A stretch of DNA of 64,000 nt, taken from positions 30,495,501-30,559,500 of the forward strand of contig NC_091661.1 of NCBI RefSeq assembly GCF_042453785.1, read 5' to 3'. The notes under the pieces were generated by a model. The model searched no databases, was not told where the DNA came from, and worked only from the letters and a program-made list of their open reading frames with translations. The translations under genes were made by a program, and so were the position numbers. Every line of letters begins with the position of its first letter. Within the stretch, counting starts at the first letter, position 1. The DNA is from Malus domestica. Taxonomy: Eukaryota; Streptophyta; Magnoliopsida; Rosales; Rosaceae. Below are positions 12,132 through 23,731 of the stretch, piece by piece.

Positions 12132-12138
12132 CTTTATA
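12132..12138 (-). promoter_or_regulatory. TATA box of RLP A
   Basis: TATAAAG on the minus strand lies about 62 bases upstream of the RLP A start codon. It is conserved at the same distance in RLP B and in the 5' stub at 12655-12860. Confidence 0.6.
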
Positions 12139-12224
12139 GACTGATCCTTTTTTGTCGTTCTGTGGACGTTGACAAAAACCATGCAGAGGAGGAAAAGTGG
12201 TAGAGAAAAGGAGGGAAAGAGGTA

Positions 12225-12390
12225 AAGAAAGAGAAATGAGGATGAGGATCCTGTCTAGATCCTCACATACCATTTGTTCATTGAACATCGTGTAGTCAGA
12301 AATCATTAAAAATTATTTGCGTTTAATTTTAAATAAAATATTTAAAATAATTTATGGTTGCACGATGTACGATAAAAGCCTCCTCATCCG
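12225..12390. repeat. MITE-like palindromic repeat (copy a)
   Basis: This is an AT-rich element with the shared core GTTTAATTTTAAATAAA and the arm word GCACGATGTACGA. Related copies lie at 13555-13690, 13800-13925 (inverted), 34095-34235 and 42527-42726. The arms pair as inverted repeats in the best copy (42527-42726). Confidence 0.55.
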
Positions 12391-12654
12391 AGAAAAAGAG
12401 GGAAATGTTGTAAACATTGGTGGATGAATGAATGCCCACACAGTAATGTGGACTTGGGAAAAAAATGATGATTGCATTTGTGTGATACTTTCAAAAAGTG
12501 TGTGCTATGCTTTTCAAGATGTAATTATTATATTTGTTTGGAGTTGTTCTATAAATAGAGCACTCCGTATGCTATCAAAACACACTGCAAAAAAAAATAT
12601 TAATAACATCAGTATCTCTTCCTCTCTATTTTATTCTATCAAAACAAGACAGAT

Positions 12655-12860
12655 TATATGATTGTGAGCCACATGGTATGTGAAATGGTGAATTGAATTG
12701 TATGTGGATTTGGGAGTGAAAAGCAAGAGATGTTGTTTTATAGATTGATCCTTTGTTGTCGTTAAGATGCAGTCGTAGAAAAACAAAGCAAAGATGAGGA
12801 AAAGTAGTAGAGAAAAAGAGATTTTGGGGGGGGGGGGGGGGGGGGAGTGCTAAAGAAAAA
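12655..12860 (-). pseudogene. 5' stub of a third RLP gene (leader and first codons only)
   Basis: Bases 12655-12765 match 12058-12165, the start-codon and TATA region of RLP A, at about 90% identity. They include the equivalent ATG, which now reads M-W-L-T-I-I and then a stop. No LRR coding sequence follows. The stub shows that the array once held another RLP, or that the promoter region alone was duplicated. A 20-base G tract lies at 12826-12845. Confidence 0.7.
12826..12845. repeat. Poly-G tract of 20 bases
   Basis: This is an uninterrupted run of G, following ATTTT. It is unusual for AT-rich plant DNA, and its length is liable to assembly or slippage error. Confidence 0.9.
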
Positions 12861-12874
12861 GAGGATAAGAGTAA

Positions 12875-13458
12875 GACCATATCTAATTCTTGAGTTAAAA
12901 CTTAAAATTTTTAACCTAAAAAATTGAGGTTTTAACTCCAAAATTTTGACCCAACATTATTAAAGAATGAATTTAACGTATTTTTTTTTCTTAAAGTAAC
13001 TTTTTTTTTAAACAAATTATGTAGATTATCTTAATTTAATTTTATGAACATTTTAACTTGAAAATATTTTGATTCCAATAAATATTAAAAAATTACTAAA
13101 CCAACACCATGAAGCTTATGGAATACTATGAAAGAATATGAAACACATAAAAGAATTTTTTTTTTTAAATTATTTTAGTTGTTGGATTTAAATTTGGACT
13201 GTTATATATTTTTTACTGTTGGATTTAATCATATTAGATTTTAATTATTGGATTCAATGAATTCATAAAACATAAAACTACAAAAACAAGACACATATAT
13301 GGTGGGCCAGCCCACTAACCCAAGGGAAATCCTGGGCTAAATCTGCCCCCAAAATGAGTTTTTGGTTAAAACTCATATTTGGCCCAAGGGTTGAAGCAAG
13401 TTGGGGTAGGTTTAGAATCTAAAATTTGAGTTTTACTCCCAAGGGTTGGAGTAGGTCC
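12875..13458. mobile_element. PIF/Harbinger-like non-autonomous DNA element (degenerate)
   Basis: The left end is GACCATATCTAATTCTTGAG. The right end, read inversely, is GGACCTACTCCAACCCTTGG, and is followed inward by AAACTCAAATTTTAG-like sequence. The ends and AT-rich body resemble the better-preserved element at 48138-48829, which has a TAA target duplication. No transposase is present. Confidence 0.5.
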
Positions 13459-14860
13459 ATGTGGAAAGGAGGAAAAAGGTCAAAAGGAGGAAAAGAAGTA
13501 GAGAAAATGAGGGAAAGTGGTAGAGAAAAGAGGATGAGGTTGCTCTTCGAATCCTCTTTATGATCCTCATATCTCATCCATTTATCGAACATTGTGTGAC
13601 CAGAAATCATTATGTATTGTTTGTGTTTAATTTTAAATAAAAAATTCAAAATAATTTTTGGTCGCACGATGTACGATGAACGGATAAGATGTAGGATCCT
13701 CACAAAAAGGAACCGGATGAGATCCAAATGGGATCCAAATATGAGAAAAGGGGAATAAGATCTTATCTGAATCCCTTTTGTGGAGATCTCGAGAATCACT
13801 TCATCATATCCTTTTATCTATCATCCTGCAACGATAAATCATTTTAAATTTTTTTATTTAAAATTAAACACAAACAATACCTGACAAAAACTGATCACAC
13901 GATGTACGACAAACAAATATAATGAAATGATTCCCAAGAAGGTGGGAAAGTGGTAGGGAAAGAAGAAACGAAAAGGTGGAAAGGAGGTAAAGTGGTCGAG
14001 AAAATGAGGGACAATGGCAAAGAAAAGGTGGAAAAGGGGTTGGAAGAAGAAAAGAAAGGTGGTGGGGGCATGGATTGTTCGATTTTCTTTCCTCTTTTTC
14101 CCCTCATCTTTCCTCCATTTCTATTTGAATGGTCACAATTAACCAAGTTAACATCCTATATTAATTTTTTATAGAAAGACAAAGATAAAATAGAGAATAT
14201 GAGAGAATGTGAGGGAAAGGAATGGAAAGAGGAAGAGAGAGAATCCGAATCCACTCCGAGGATGTAGGCACATTTTGCTGAACCTCGTAAATATTATATT
14301 CTATTTACATTTTCTTACCATTGATTATATTTCGTATAGCTTACGTAAAATCTTTTCCAATACAGACCATTATAATAAGATGAACTAGAGAATTGCATGA
14401 AATTGCACTTGGAATATTAGGCGGCTGGGACTAGTACACCATAATCAATTAATAATTGAACATTCACGCCGAAAAACAAAGGGATGAACATTGGTATATA
14501 ATGTGATAGAATTGCTCCAAAATCTTCATCAGTTGTCCAACTTCTACAATCCGGAAATCGATAATCGGGGGCAATTGTGGGACCACCATTTGTAGGATGA
14601 TGCCCCACGCGGCATCTAAGGTCCAACCGTCCGGAGGTGACCTTCCCTGCCCACAGGAGTCCCTTACACAATGTACACACACAGATCACTAATCCAAATT
14701 CTACTGCATGTTTAAGAAAAAAGATGATTTCACCACTTCAGTACTCAGCACCAAGAAACTTGATCGCTACAACGGATAATGGTATAACAATTCCAGCAGA
14801 GTCAGAAACCACACCGTCCTTCGATACTCCAGCACGGTGAAACCTAATCGTGCTGCAATC
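13459..14860. other. Intergenic region with MITE remnants and TIMELESS 3' flank
   Basis: Copies of the palindromic repeat lie at about 13555-13690 and, inverted, at 13800-13925. Between and beyond them are purine-rich tracts (GGAAAGGAGG type). From about 14270 to 14860 the sequence aligns with 34430-35076 and is the 3' flank of the duplicated TIMELESS gene. No gene is seen. Confidence 0.55.
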
Positions 14861-15606
14861 TCAGTCATCATCTTCATCATCAAGTACCATCCTTGACCTC
14901 CTTCTGCTTACACCACTCACTGGCAATGTACCTACTTTATCCTCCGAATCTGCCAGATCAGTGTCCATTTCCTGATGTAGCAAATCCTCCAAAGTTTTCA
15001 CAGGTCCAACATCTAATGGATTACCACTGCTGGTGCCTGTGACTTCAGCTTGTTCTGTGCCATTCAGACTAGCACGTTTCGCAGCAGCACCTTCGTCAAC
15101 TTCATTTTCCAAAACAGTGCCGCTTTCTGTTCCCTGAATCGAGATGGCTTCGGAGTTTTGATCTATGGACTTGGAAAGGGATCGCCTAGTTTTCCTATAT
15201 CCAAAAGAACAATTTTTTTACTAGAAAAATGGCTACCTTACATACACAATCAGAATCCAATGACTACAATTATTCGAATTCTTCTTTTTCGTTTTTTTCT
15301 CAGGGGGAGGTTTGAGGATGGGAGAGAGGGAAGAGATTTACTTGAGAACAGAGCTTAGGATTTCATCATCAGAATCATCTTCCAACGCTTCTCGTCCCGC
15401 AGTCTGTTCTGGCAACTCCTTCCTACTATCCTCTTTGCCCCCACAAAGTTTAAACAAAATGTTGTCAAACATAGGTATTTACACATCTATGTATACATGC
15501 GTGTGTAAAGATGGAACCAACATGAATTTGGAATGTACAAATACACATTCCTACCACTTAATTCGGAATATGGAAACCGAACTGAATAATGAATTTAATA
15601 ATCTTA

Positions 15607-15984
15607 TGTTGGTACCACACATATTGGGCCTCAGACCTTGACACATTGGGTCTGAACATTTGGGCCTCATTACCCAGCCCATAATTATGTAAAAGAAGGA
15701 GCCCCTTATTCTATAAAAGGGAACTCTTCCCCCTCACAAATGAGACTCGGTGAACCCAACAGAGGGCAATACCCTCACAAACACAACAACACTTTCTTCC
15801 TCAGGGGGACTCCCCTTGAGCTTGTAATCCATACATACAGTTACAGAGAAATACAATCAACATCAATGTGGACGTAGCCCAAACATTGGGATGAACCACG
15901 ATACATCTTTGTGTTCTTGGGCGTTTGCATGATTCACGGTAGGATTTACGTTGTTCCAAGACCTTCCGGTTTTGTGCATCAACA
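15607..15984 (+). repeat. 5' LTR of element A
   Basis: TG...CA bounded, with a TATA-like TTCTATAAAAGGG near 15708-15722. It matches 18620-18997 without gaps. Confidence 0.92.
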
Positions 15985-16266
15985 TTTGGTGCCGTCTATG
16001 CAAAACGACACGAAAAGCTATGTCGGTTATCTTTCATTTTTTCATCTCCGTCGTGAATCTGCAAAAACCCAAGAACCAAAGCTTTCCTAGAAAACCCACG
16101 GAGCCACTTCTCTCTCACTCAGTCTTTCTCTAAAACACACAACACAACACCCTCTCTCTCTCTCTAAAAAAAGCATGGTGTTCGGAGTGGCACTGAGAAA
16201 ATTATTGGGTTTCTAGAGAAATATATATAAACAGATATACATACATATATATATATATATAAGCAG

Positions 16267-16590
16267 ATGAGTACATGTGTTTCGGTTCATAAGGACGCAG
16301 TTTCCGTCTTGAAGCTCCGACTCTCATTCGGGTCCAAAACCGACAACAAGCTCGTCATCCCACCATTCCCAGTCAAGGAGGATAAATTCTCTTCCAATGG
16401 TGACCGTCCGATTGTCGATCTTCCTCTTATATCTCAATGGTCGCCCTCTCACGCCACCACCAATGCCACCTCGCAGCTGATCGCCACCAGGACCAAGGCA
16501 GCAGACAAGAACAGCGTCGGCCGAGCCGTATTTTTGCTGATATGTCAGACGGGGGAGAAGATTGATGAGATTCTGCTGCTTGATTGGTGA
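16267..16590 (+). other. Open stretch inside element A, unrecognised
   Basis: A 107-codon open frame beginning MSTCVSVHKDAVSVLKLRL sits in the interior of element A, just after an AT microsatellite. It has ordinary protein-like composition but no family I recognise. It may be a second captured host fragment or chance. It is not gag-like. Confidence 0.25.
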
Positions 16591-16866
16591 GCGGGAGGAC
16601 TGGCTAGGTGGCTAGCCGAACCCATCAAGAACAGTTCTCGAAACCTTCATCTTCCTCATCGTCCCTCTGTAAAGATCCTCCAAACTGCACACTGAAGCTC
16701 CGGCTTCTGAGCTTCTGAAACCGTCCTGATACGGCTGCAAGAGCATAGCAGGATTGTCTTTCCCGACTCATTGTTCATTGGTTTAACTGAAACATACGTG
16801 AAACCTCACAAAATGGGGTCTTAAAGAATGGCGTCAAGTGGTCGTTAGCTCGCGTCGGAGATCATG

Positions 16867-17020
16867 ATGTGTGCCCTGCCGCCCTCATTTTGTCTCCAAC
16901 GAAAGAGCTGGCTGGTCAGATTCATGAGGAAGCTAATAAGTTTGGTTATCAGAGTGAGGTGAAGATAGTTGTTGCTTATGGTGGAGCTTCAATTTCTCAG
17001 CAGGAAATGTGTCGTCTCCG
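16867..17020 (+). pseudogene. Captured DEAD-box RNA helicase fragment
   Basis: The frame reads ALILSPTKELAGQIHEEANK, then KIVVAYGGASISQQ. This is the Ia and GG motif region of the DED1-like DEAD-box helicases of plants (family pattern LILSPTRELxxQIHxEAxKF, then VVAYGGAxIxQQ). Only about 50 residues are present and no ATP-binding or DEAD motif is found. The fragment lies inside LTR element A in the element's orientation, so it was probably copied from a host transcript. Confidence 0.75.
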
Positions 17021-17680
17021 ACAACAATCCATCGGAGAAGATAAGCACTTCATCTTCTACAAATTATTTCTGTTTATTTAAATATCTTATTATTATTTTA
17101 TATTATTTATTACATATTTGCCGGTGAAGATGCCTATTACATATTTTATATTATTTCTGTTGGATAAGCACTCCATCTCCTACATGATTGCTGGCACTTC
17201 ACGTACAAATTATTTCTGTTTATTTAAATTTCTTATTATTATTTAATATTATTTATTACATGATTGCTGACACTTCACGAAACCTTTCACTATTGCTAAA
17301 TGGAGTAATAAAGTTGAAAGTTGAGCTTATCTCCACGGATTGAGTATCTTTACTTAAAGTGAATATATCCCAACTTTTTCTTTAAATCTTCCCCACAAAC
17401 AACATGATGATACCTTTACTTTTTTTTTTTTAAATTTTATTTGCTGAAAGTGGATGTCAGTTGGCAGTCGAAAATATACAGCGAGTCCGCATGGTGTCTT
17501 TATATCACACACACTAGGAACAGCATTACAAGCTACATACTAGCTATTCACACGCTGCTTAATTCTGTTATAATATCATTAGTCTTTGTATCTTATTAAT
17601 GGTTTATCACATGACTATTTCCCATAACATGCGACAAGTCTGACCAAATTGGATGTCAACAACTTGAATAAAAATATATA

Positions 17681-17713
<33 letters not shown>

Positions 17714-18619
17714 TATATATTATTTATCACCTAGTGACACATATTTAACCCAAGTACATGTGCAATATTTATTCATGGCCTAGAATATTATGACTGCCTT
17801 TAAACTATGTCACTTGTAGAATATGTGATTTACCACACGACTGAATACATTATTTATTTATAGAAGGCACATAGTACAATATTTTGCCTTGACAAACTTT
17901 GTCAATTTGATTTATTCATTATACGGTCATACTTATACTGTCATTTATTGTTAGGAATTATTAAGCAACTAGATCCACTTATCAACATTGTTGCTGATTA
18001 AAGAAGTCTACCAACTTATAGATTGATGAGCCACGTGCTCATGGTGATCTCTTGTCTAACCGGACATCCACTTGCTCGGACATTCGCTTATTGGGACACC
18101 TATGTGCCTGGTCCCAAGTTGATGACCCTACAGATAGCCCCAACTTGATGACCCTACATATAGTCCTGACTCAAAGACCTAACTTGCGGACCCGATCCGC
18201 GGATCCGACACATAGACCCAATATGCAAACCCGACAAGCGGACCCGAGTCATGTCGAGAATCAACTCATACTGAGTGCATGTCGACATAAAATAGATACT
18301 TGCAATGAGGAATACCATGAGTTGAGCCGCCTCGCAACGAGCATAACCTCTAGCCGAGCTGCCTAGCAACAAGCATCGCCTCTAGCCGAGCAAACACCTC
18401 GCCGCAAGCATGGCCTCTAGCCGAGCAGCCTCACAACGAGCATAGCCTCCAGCCGAGCAGTCTCATAATGTGTGATACCTCTAGTCAAGTATTGCTTTAT
18501 GTTGAGCATTGCCTTAGGTTGAGTAGTGGTTCAAGACATCTAGCCACTTCGGCTCATACATGGATTGATTTGAAGTCTCCAGCCAAAAGACTCTCTTGAT
18601 TGAAGACTTGGGAGACTAC

Positions 18620-18997
18620 TGTTGGTACCACACATATTGGGCCTCAGACCTTGACACATTGAGCCTCAACATTTGGGCCTCATTACCCAGCCCATAATTA
18701 TGTAAAAGGAGGAGCCCTTTATTCTATAAAATGGGATTCTCCCCCCTCACAAATGAGACTCGGTGAACCCAACAGAGGGCAATACCCTCACAAACATAAC
18801 AACACTCTCTTCCTCAAGGGGACTCCCTTTGAGCTTGTAATCCATACATACAGTTACAGAGAAATACAATCAACATCAGTGTGGACGTAGTCCAAACATT
18901 GGGGTGAACCACAATACATCTTTGTGTTCTTGGGTGTTTACATGATTCACGGTCAAATTTACGTTGTTCCAAGACCTTCCAATTTTGTGCATCAACA
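18620..18997 (+). repeat. 3' LTR of element A
   Basis: It mirrors the 5' LTR and ends CATCAACA, followed by the CCTTA target duplication. Confidence 0.92.
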
Positions 18998-19176
18998 CCT
19001 TATATTGTAAGGTTTACGTAAAGATATTGGAGTCTAACATATGGAGTAAAAACGCCAAAACAGTGAAAACTAAGATGGACATACTAATCATTGACATTTA
19101 CCTTTTCATTAATGAAAATAGTGTTTCATCATCAGAGTCGTGCATTTTGTTTGCATTAGAGTCACTATGATCCTCA

Positions 19177-19686
19177 TGTTGGAGCTTAAAAAGACTTCAC
19201 TACTTTGGAGATGTTTATCTCACAAAGAAGAATATAATGCAGCGGAATTGATAGGCAAGAGAAAGAAAGAATACTCAAAGTATTACATAAGATTTTTATT
19301 CACTCACAAACTTAGTGCAAGAGGAAACACTTAAACACTCTTAGAAGCTATGTTGCTTATTCTCACTTCTCACTTGGCACTCTCACTTCTCACTACTTGC
19401 TCTATTGGTTGTTACAAATGGTGTGGATGCCTTCTCCTTTTATAGGCATGGATGGAACCTTGGAGAAGCATGGAAGCATCATGTTAGAGATATCTAGATA
19501 ATTCCACTACCTTCCTAAGCTAGAATTATCTACACTAATCTTGTATGTTGGTGGAATCCTCACCATTTTTCTAAACTCTTCCACCAACTTGAACTTTGCT
19601 AGAATTCTCTAGCATGTGCACGGATCTTTCTTTGTGCATGGGTTGGATCCATTATCTTTAGGCCAAGATAAGATTACAATTCAACA
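19177..19686 (+). mobile_element. Solo LTR (about 510 bases) in TIMELESS copy 2
   Basis: It begins TGTTGGAGC and ends TTCAACA, with exact CCTCA duplications on both sides (19172-19176 and 19687-19691). The complete TIMELESS copy shows the empty site at 35972-35980. A CTTTTATAGGC TATA-like word lies near 19437. No interior or second LTR is present, so it was left by LTR-LTR recombination. It is Copia-like by terminus only. Confidence 0.88.
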
Positions 19687-20778
19687 CCTCATACTTCAGC
19701 ATGCCACCTGAAGGCCTATTCTTCCGAGGAATATGCAAACCAAGCTGCTTAAGCTTACGAGAAACTTGAGGAGCTGTGAATTTCCCATCTCCATCCATCA
19801 CATTTGCAATCATATGGCTGCACTTCTTATGGTCTTTAAATCTGGGAAGATAAAAGAAAGCAAATTTTTCTTTAAAACAATATAATAGTAAACTTCCATT
19901 ATCTACTTTTCTTTGGTAGTCCTTCAGCATTTATCAAGTGAGAAGATGTCAAATCTCATATTTCCACCAAGCCACCAAGTAATACTCACTGCTCGTACAA
20001 AGCTCTGATATTAGCTTCCTGATCTTCACTGAGGGCACGAACCCATTTTCTTGCTCGCCTATAAAAATATCAAGGTCAAATTAATTAACAGCTGAGCAGT
20101 GAAGCAACAGAAACAAAACCAGCATGCATTACGATTTGCCATGAAATGAATGGCTAATTGACAAAACACTCCCAAAGGCTGGCTTTTTTATTCAGAATGA
20201 GTGTTAACTGCTTCCTCTACTCTTCCATCTCCATCAATTTGACTAGGCCCAGTGGAAACAGATTCCTGAGCTTTCCGAATTCTTTTCCTTCGTGCAACTT
20301 TCAGCCCTAGCTGTTTAAGCTTGTTAGAAATTTGAGCTGATGAAACTTTACCACCACGATCAAGAGCTTCCGAAATAAGATGACTACAATTCTGGTCATC
20401 CTTGAATCTAGATTGGCCATATTTGTTAGGAAAGATTTCAGTAAACCTGGATGAAAAAAGTAGGTTACACTGCTAAAACAATATTGGCACAACTCAAATT
20501 ATGAACAAACGTCATGGCCAATGCTTTTTATAATATTATGTTTCGGCTGATATCAGGTGTACTATACTGAGATAAAGGCTTAAGAAAGAAGAAAGATCTT
20601 AGATCAAGGAACCATACTTCTCATACAGTTCCTTAATTTTCATCTCCAGTCAGCTCCAATAACAAGTCGCTTGTTTTTTTCTAGAAACCCTCTCAGTTTC
20701 ATTCTCTATGGATATTCTCTCACTGCAACAGTCGAATGCATCAAGGTCTCATTAAGATGACAATTTATAAACAATATT

Positions 20779-21117
20779 TGTTTGTACCATACTTAGAGCC
20801 TCCGTATTTAGATCTCATATAAATACTCGGGAGATTCAAATGTAATTATGTAATAAATGAAGGGGCAAATATGTAAAAAGGGGATGAACCCTTATTCTAT
20901 AAAAGGGCCTCCTCACCCTCACAATGCTCAAGCTCATCCTCACATACAAAGCTCTATCTCCCTCACAATCCTCTCACAAACAGAGAAATACGATATTAGT
21001 GTGGACGTAGCCCAAACATTGGGGTGAACCACGATACATCTTGTGTTTTTTACTTTCTTGCAGATTCACGGTCGGATTTAGGTTGTTCCAAGACCCCTCC
21101 GGTTTTGTGTATCAACA
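20779..21117 (+). repeat. 5' LTR of element B
   Basis: It contains the TATA-like CCTTATTCTATAAAAGGGCC and is flanked on the left by ATATT. Confidence 0.92.
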
Positions 21118-21337
21118 TTTGGTGCCGTCTGTGGGAAACGATACAAAAAGTTGTGTCGGTTCTCTTTCATTTTTTCATCTCCACCGTGAATTTGCAAGAC
21201 CCACACAGAAACACAAATTTTGCACACTCCATTACTCTACTATGCACACCCATTTGATTCAACCATTTCTTCCATCCGTAACAACTTCCTCCGATCATTC
21301 GATCTTTCTAGATATCCAGAGATAGAGAGAGAAAAAG

Positions 21338-21607
21338 ATGGAGTCCGACATCCCACTCATCGAAATCGCAGGAGAAGATGACTCGCTGCTTCAATTGACC
21401 CATGGTGACGTCGTTTCAAGCAGCAACACCAGCAAAATCTCCAAAGACGACGCCTTTTTCTTCTGCTCGCCTCTTCAAACCCGCAGATCCAAGCCATTCG
21501 AAGGTGTGGTGGTGAGTGAGAATTCCAAAACGTTGAGTTCTACGCTTTGTAGAGAGAGTGTGAATTTAAATAAAAAGAATACATATGCAAATAAATTAGA
21601 AAAGTAA
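21338..21607 (+). other. Open stretch in element B, unrecognised
   Basis: An 89-codon frame starts MESDIPLIEIAGEDDSLLQL and contains DDAFFFCSPLQTRR. The composition looks like the N-terminus of a host protein rather than gag. It lies just downstream of the 5' LTR in sense orientation and may be another captured piece. The family is not recognised. Confidence 0.3.
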
Positions 21608-21615
21608 ATTTGGAG

Positions 21616-22178
21616 TTATAAATTGAGCTTAATGTCACCCAAATCAAGCTCTGCCGCAATCTCCTCCAGCTGCTTCTTCACGCTCAAGTCAATATGATTC
21701 GACCCCGACTGCCCGTACCTCACCGTGAACCCCGCCACCAGGCTCGGATAAATTTCCGTCTTGATCCTCACATTCTTCACCCCCGTCAGCTTCTGTACCT
21801 ACTTCACTATCTGCGCCAAGTGCTGCGACTCCAGCTTCACCACCAAGCTCACGATCGCCAGCTCCGCGTCCATTATCTTGTCGTACACCACCTCGAACTC
21901 CTTCACGATGTCCTTTATTAGGTCGATCCACTTCGCGTCGACCAGGATGTTGAGGAAGTTGATTGTGTGCGGCTGTAGCACCAACGACTTGGCGATGTCG
22001 TCCAACACTTACCGCTTCTTCTTCAAGCCGATTGTGGGGTTGATGAAGTCGAACACCGACGCTCACCGAAGAACTTCTCGATCTTTTCCACGTTGTCGAT
22101 GGTGGCTTCGAGGGTGTTGTTGGAGTTCGCCACGTCGGCTAGCGCAGAGGTGTAGCTGGTGGCGGCAGAGGCGTTCAT
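21616..22178 (-). pseudogene. Captured chloroplast ATP synthase delta chain (atpD) copy
   Basis: Minus-strand frames read SAATSYTSALADV, NNTLEATIDNVEKIEKFFG, then PHTINFLNILVDAKWIDLIK, VKLESQHLAQIVK, NVRIKTEIYPSLVAGFTVRY and KKQLEEIAAELDLGDIKL before a stop. This is most of the mature delta (OSCP-like) subunit of plastid F1Fo ATP synthase, lacking the transit peptide. It lies antisense within LTR element B, has no introns and is broken at several points. It is a gene copy carried by the retroelement, not a working subunit. Confidence 0.85.
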
Positions 22179-22722
22179 ATGGGCGCCGAGACAAAGACAG
22201 AGAGAAAGGCAGTGGAAATAGAATAGAAAAAGAAAAAGATCATGATGTTACTAAAGAATATTTCAGACAAAGAAAAAGGGAAGAAATGGGCAGAGAATGA
22301 GCGGGGAGATCAAGAAAAACAAAAGATACCTTGCAAAGCAACATGGGTGGACAGAGAATGAATGAGGAGATCAAGAAAAGCAGAAAGAAAAGCAGAAAGT
22401 AAAAGCAGAAAGCAAAAGAAAATAAAAAGAAGCAGACATAATTGATGTGGTGATGGCATGCAGAAAATGGAATTATGGGTATGACCCATTGAGCAGAGGG
22501 TCGGATTTATTTTTGAATGATGTAATTTATTTTTCTTATCTTTCGGAGACATCTGTATAACCTCATCAGAGGGTAATAAAAAAAATAAAAATAAACGGCA
22601 AGCCCAAAATAATGGGCTAGAATGTTATATGAAGGGCGAAGACCCATATGCCGAAAAGAGCCAGGCCCTCTATTATCACAAACCAGGTGATCAAAAGTAC
22701 GTCCAGTACTCCAAAATTATAC
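22179..22722. other. A-rich spacer within element B
   Basis: It holds repeated GAAAAGCAGAAAG-type purine words at about 22360-22430 followed by AT-rich sequence. No gene is seen. Confidence 0.5.
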
Positions 22723-22924
22723 ATGAGCATCACTCATGTCAATCATACATAAACATTCATGAGCATCACTCATGTCAATCATACATAAACATTCATGAGC
22801 ATCATTCATGTCAACATTCATGAGCACCACTCATGTCAACATTCATGAGCATCACTCATGTCAACATCCATGAGCATCACTCATGTCAATCAACATAAAC
22901 ATTCATGAGCATCACTCATGTCAA
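22723..22924. repeat. Minisatellite of seven hairpin-forming units
   Basis: Seven copies of the core CATGAGCATCACTCATGTCA are separated by short spacers (variants of TCATACATAAACATT). Each core is itself an inverted repeat, CATGAG-CATCA-CTCATG. The array sits in the interior of LTR element B. Confidence 0.9.
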
Positions 22925-23040
22925 TCAGTTTCAAAAGCTTCATTTACAGAGCTTCAGCTTCAAAAGCTTCATTTACAAAAGCTCCAACTTCAAAGCTTCA
23001 CTTGCAAAGCTTCACCTACAAAGCTTCAGTGCAGGGTATA
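22925..23040. repeat. Short tandem CTTCA-AAGCTTCA repeats
   Basis: Imperfect repeats of AAAGCTTCA(N)TTTACA-like units, about 14-20 bases each, directly follow the hairpin minisatellite. Confidence 0.6.
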
Positions 23041-23204
23041 CAAATACCACCTCTGAACTACCGCCACTTTAGCCCATACATGGTTTCAATTTAAAGTCTC
23101 CAGCCAACAGGCTCCATTGACTAAAGACTTGAGGGACTACACTATGTACCATATATTGGGCTTCCACAACTGGGCCTCATGAAAAATACTTGGGGGACTC
23201 TAGC

Positions 23205-23538
23205 CCATCATTTATGTATTGAGGAGCAAGCCCTTATTCTATAAAAGGGACTCCCTCACTTTCATTAGAGAGCACCCATTATTCATGTACTGAGGAGCGA
23301 GCCCTTATTTTATAAAATGGACTCCCTTACCTTCATTAGAGAGCATCGCTGCTAGCTGAGCAACCGACTCGCCGCGAGCATCACTCCTAACCTATCACTT
23401 ATGTATTGAGGAACGAGCCCTTATTCTATAAAAAGGACTCTCTCACCATCATTAGAAAGCATCGCCGCCAGCTGAGCAACTGCCTCGCCGCGAGCATCAC
23501 TCCTAACCCATCACTTATGTATTGAGGAGTGAACCCTT
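23205..23538 (+). repeat. Tandem LTR-promoter-like modules
   Basis: Four partial copies of a module reading TATGTATTGAGGAGCGAGCC, then CTTATTCTATAAAAGGGACT, then CCCTCACC, start near 23213, 23282, 23398 and 23516. The last is cut by the solo LTR at 23539 and resumes at 25751, and another follows at 25815. The core matches the TATA region of this element's own LTRs. Confidence 0.75.
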
Positions 23539-23690
23539 TGTTACAACCACCCCCAAATAATTGTGGTATTTGTTATTTCCACCCCCAACTACCACGTGGC
23601 ATTCATCTAACTCATCTCATTTTTCTCTCTTTCTGGCCCCCCGAGACTTCTCTCTTCTTCGTCTCTCTACCCGGTATCTTTTTCCCGTAG

Positions 23691-23731
<41 letters not shown>

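Larger units (their letters stand above)
15607..18997 (+). mobile_element. Non-autonomous LTR retroelement A with captured gene fragment
   Basis: The LTRs lie at 15607-15984 and 18620-18997, 378 bases each, starting TGTTGG and ending CAACA. They differ at about 24 positions (about 6%), which suggests an age of a few million years. The flanking 5-base duplications are TCTTA and CCTTA, and the empty site is visible in the complete TIMELESS copy (35797-35810). The 5' LTR is followed by a TTTGGTGCCGTCT primer-site-like word shared with element B. A purine-rich GACTTGGGAGACTAC precedes the 3' LTR. The 2.6 kb interior has no recognisable gag, protease, RT or integrase. It holds a host helicase piece at 16867-17020 and a CCGAGC-rich repeat zone at 18330-18560. 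It is a dead, non-coding copy. Confidence 0.92.

Noticed and set aside
18052-18366. 104-codon open frame in element A
   Set aside because: It overlaps the repetitive CCGAGC/GACCCGA zone and shows short-period repeats rather than a protein family.
21694-22300. Plus-strand Arg/Leu/His-rich frames
   Set aside because: They are antisense to the captured ATP synthase delta copy, which is the recognisable reading.
22723-22924. CRISPR-like regular array
   Set aside because: The units are tandem with variable short spacers derived from the same repeat, and this is plant nuclear DNA inside a retroelement; it is a minisatellite.
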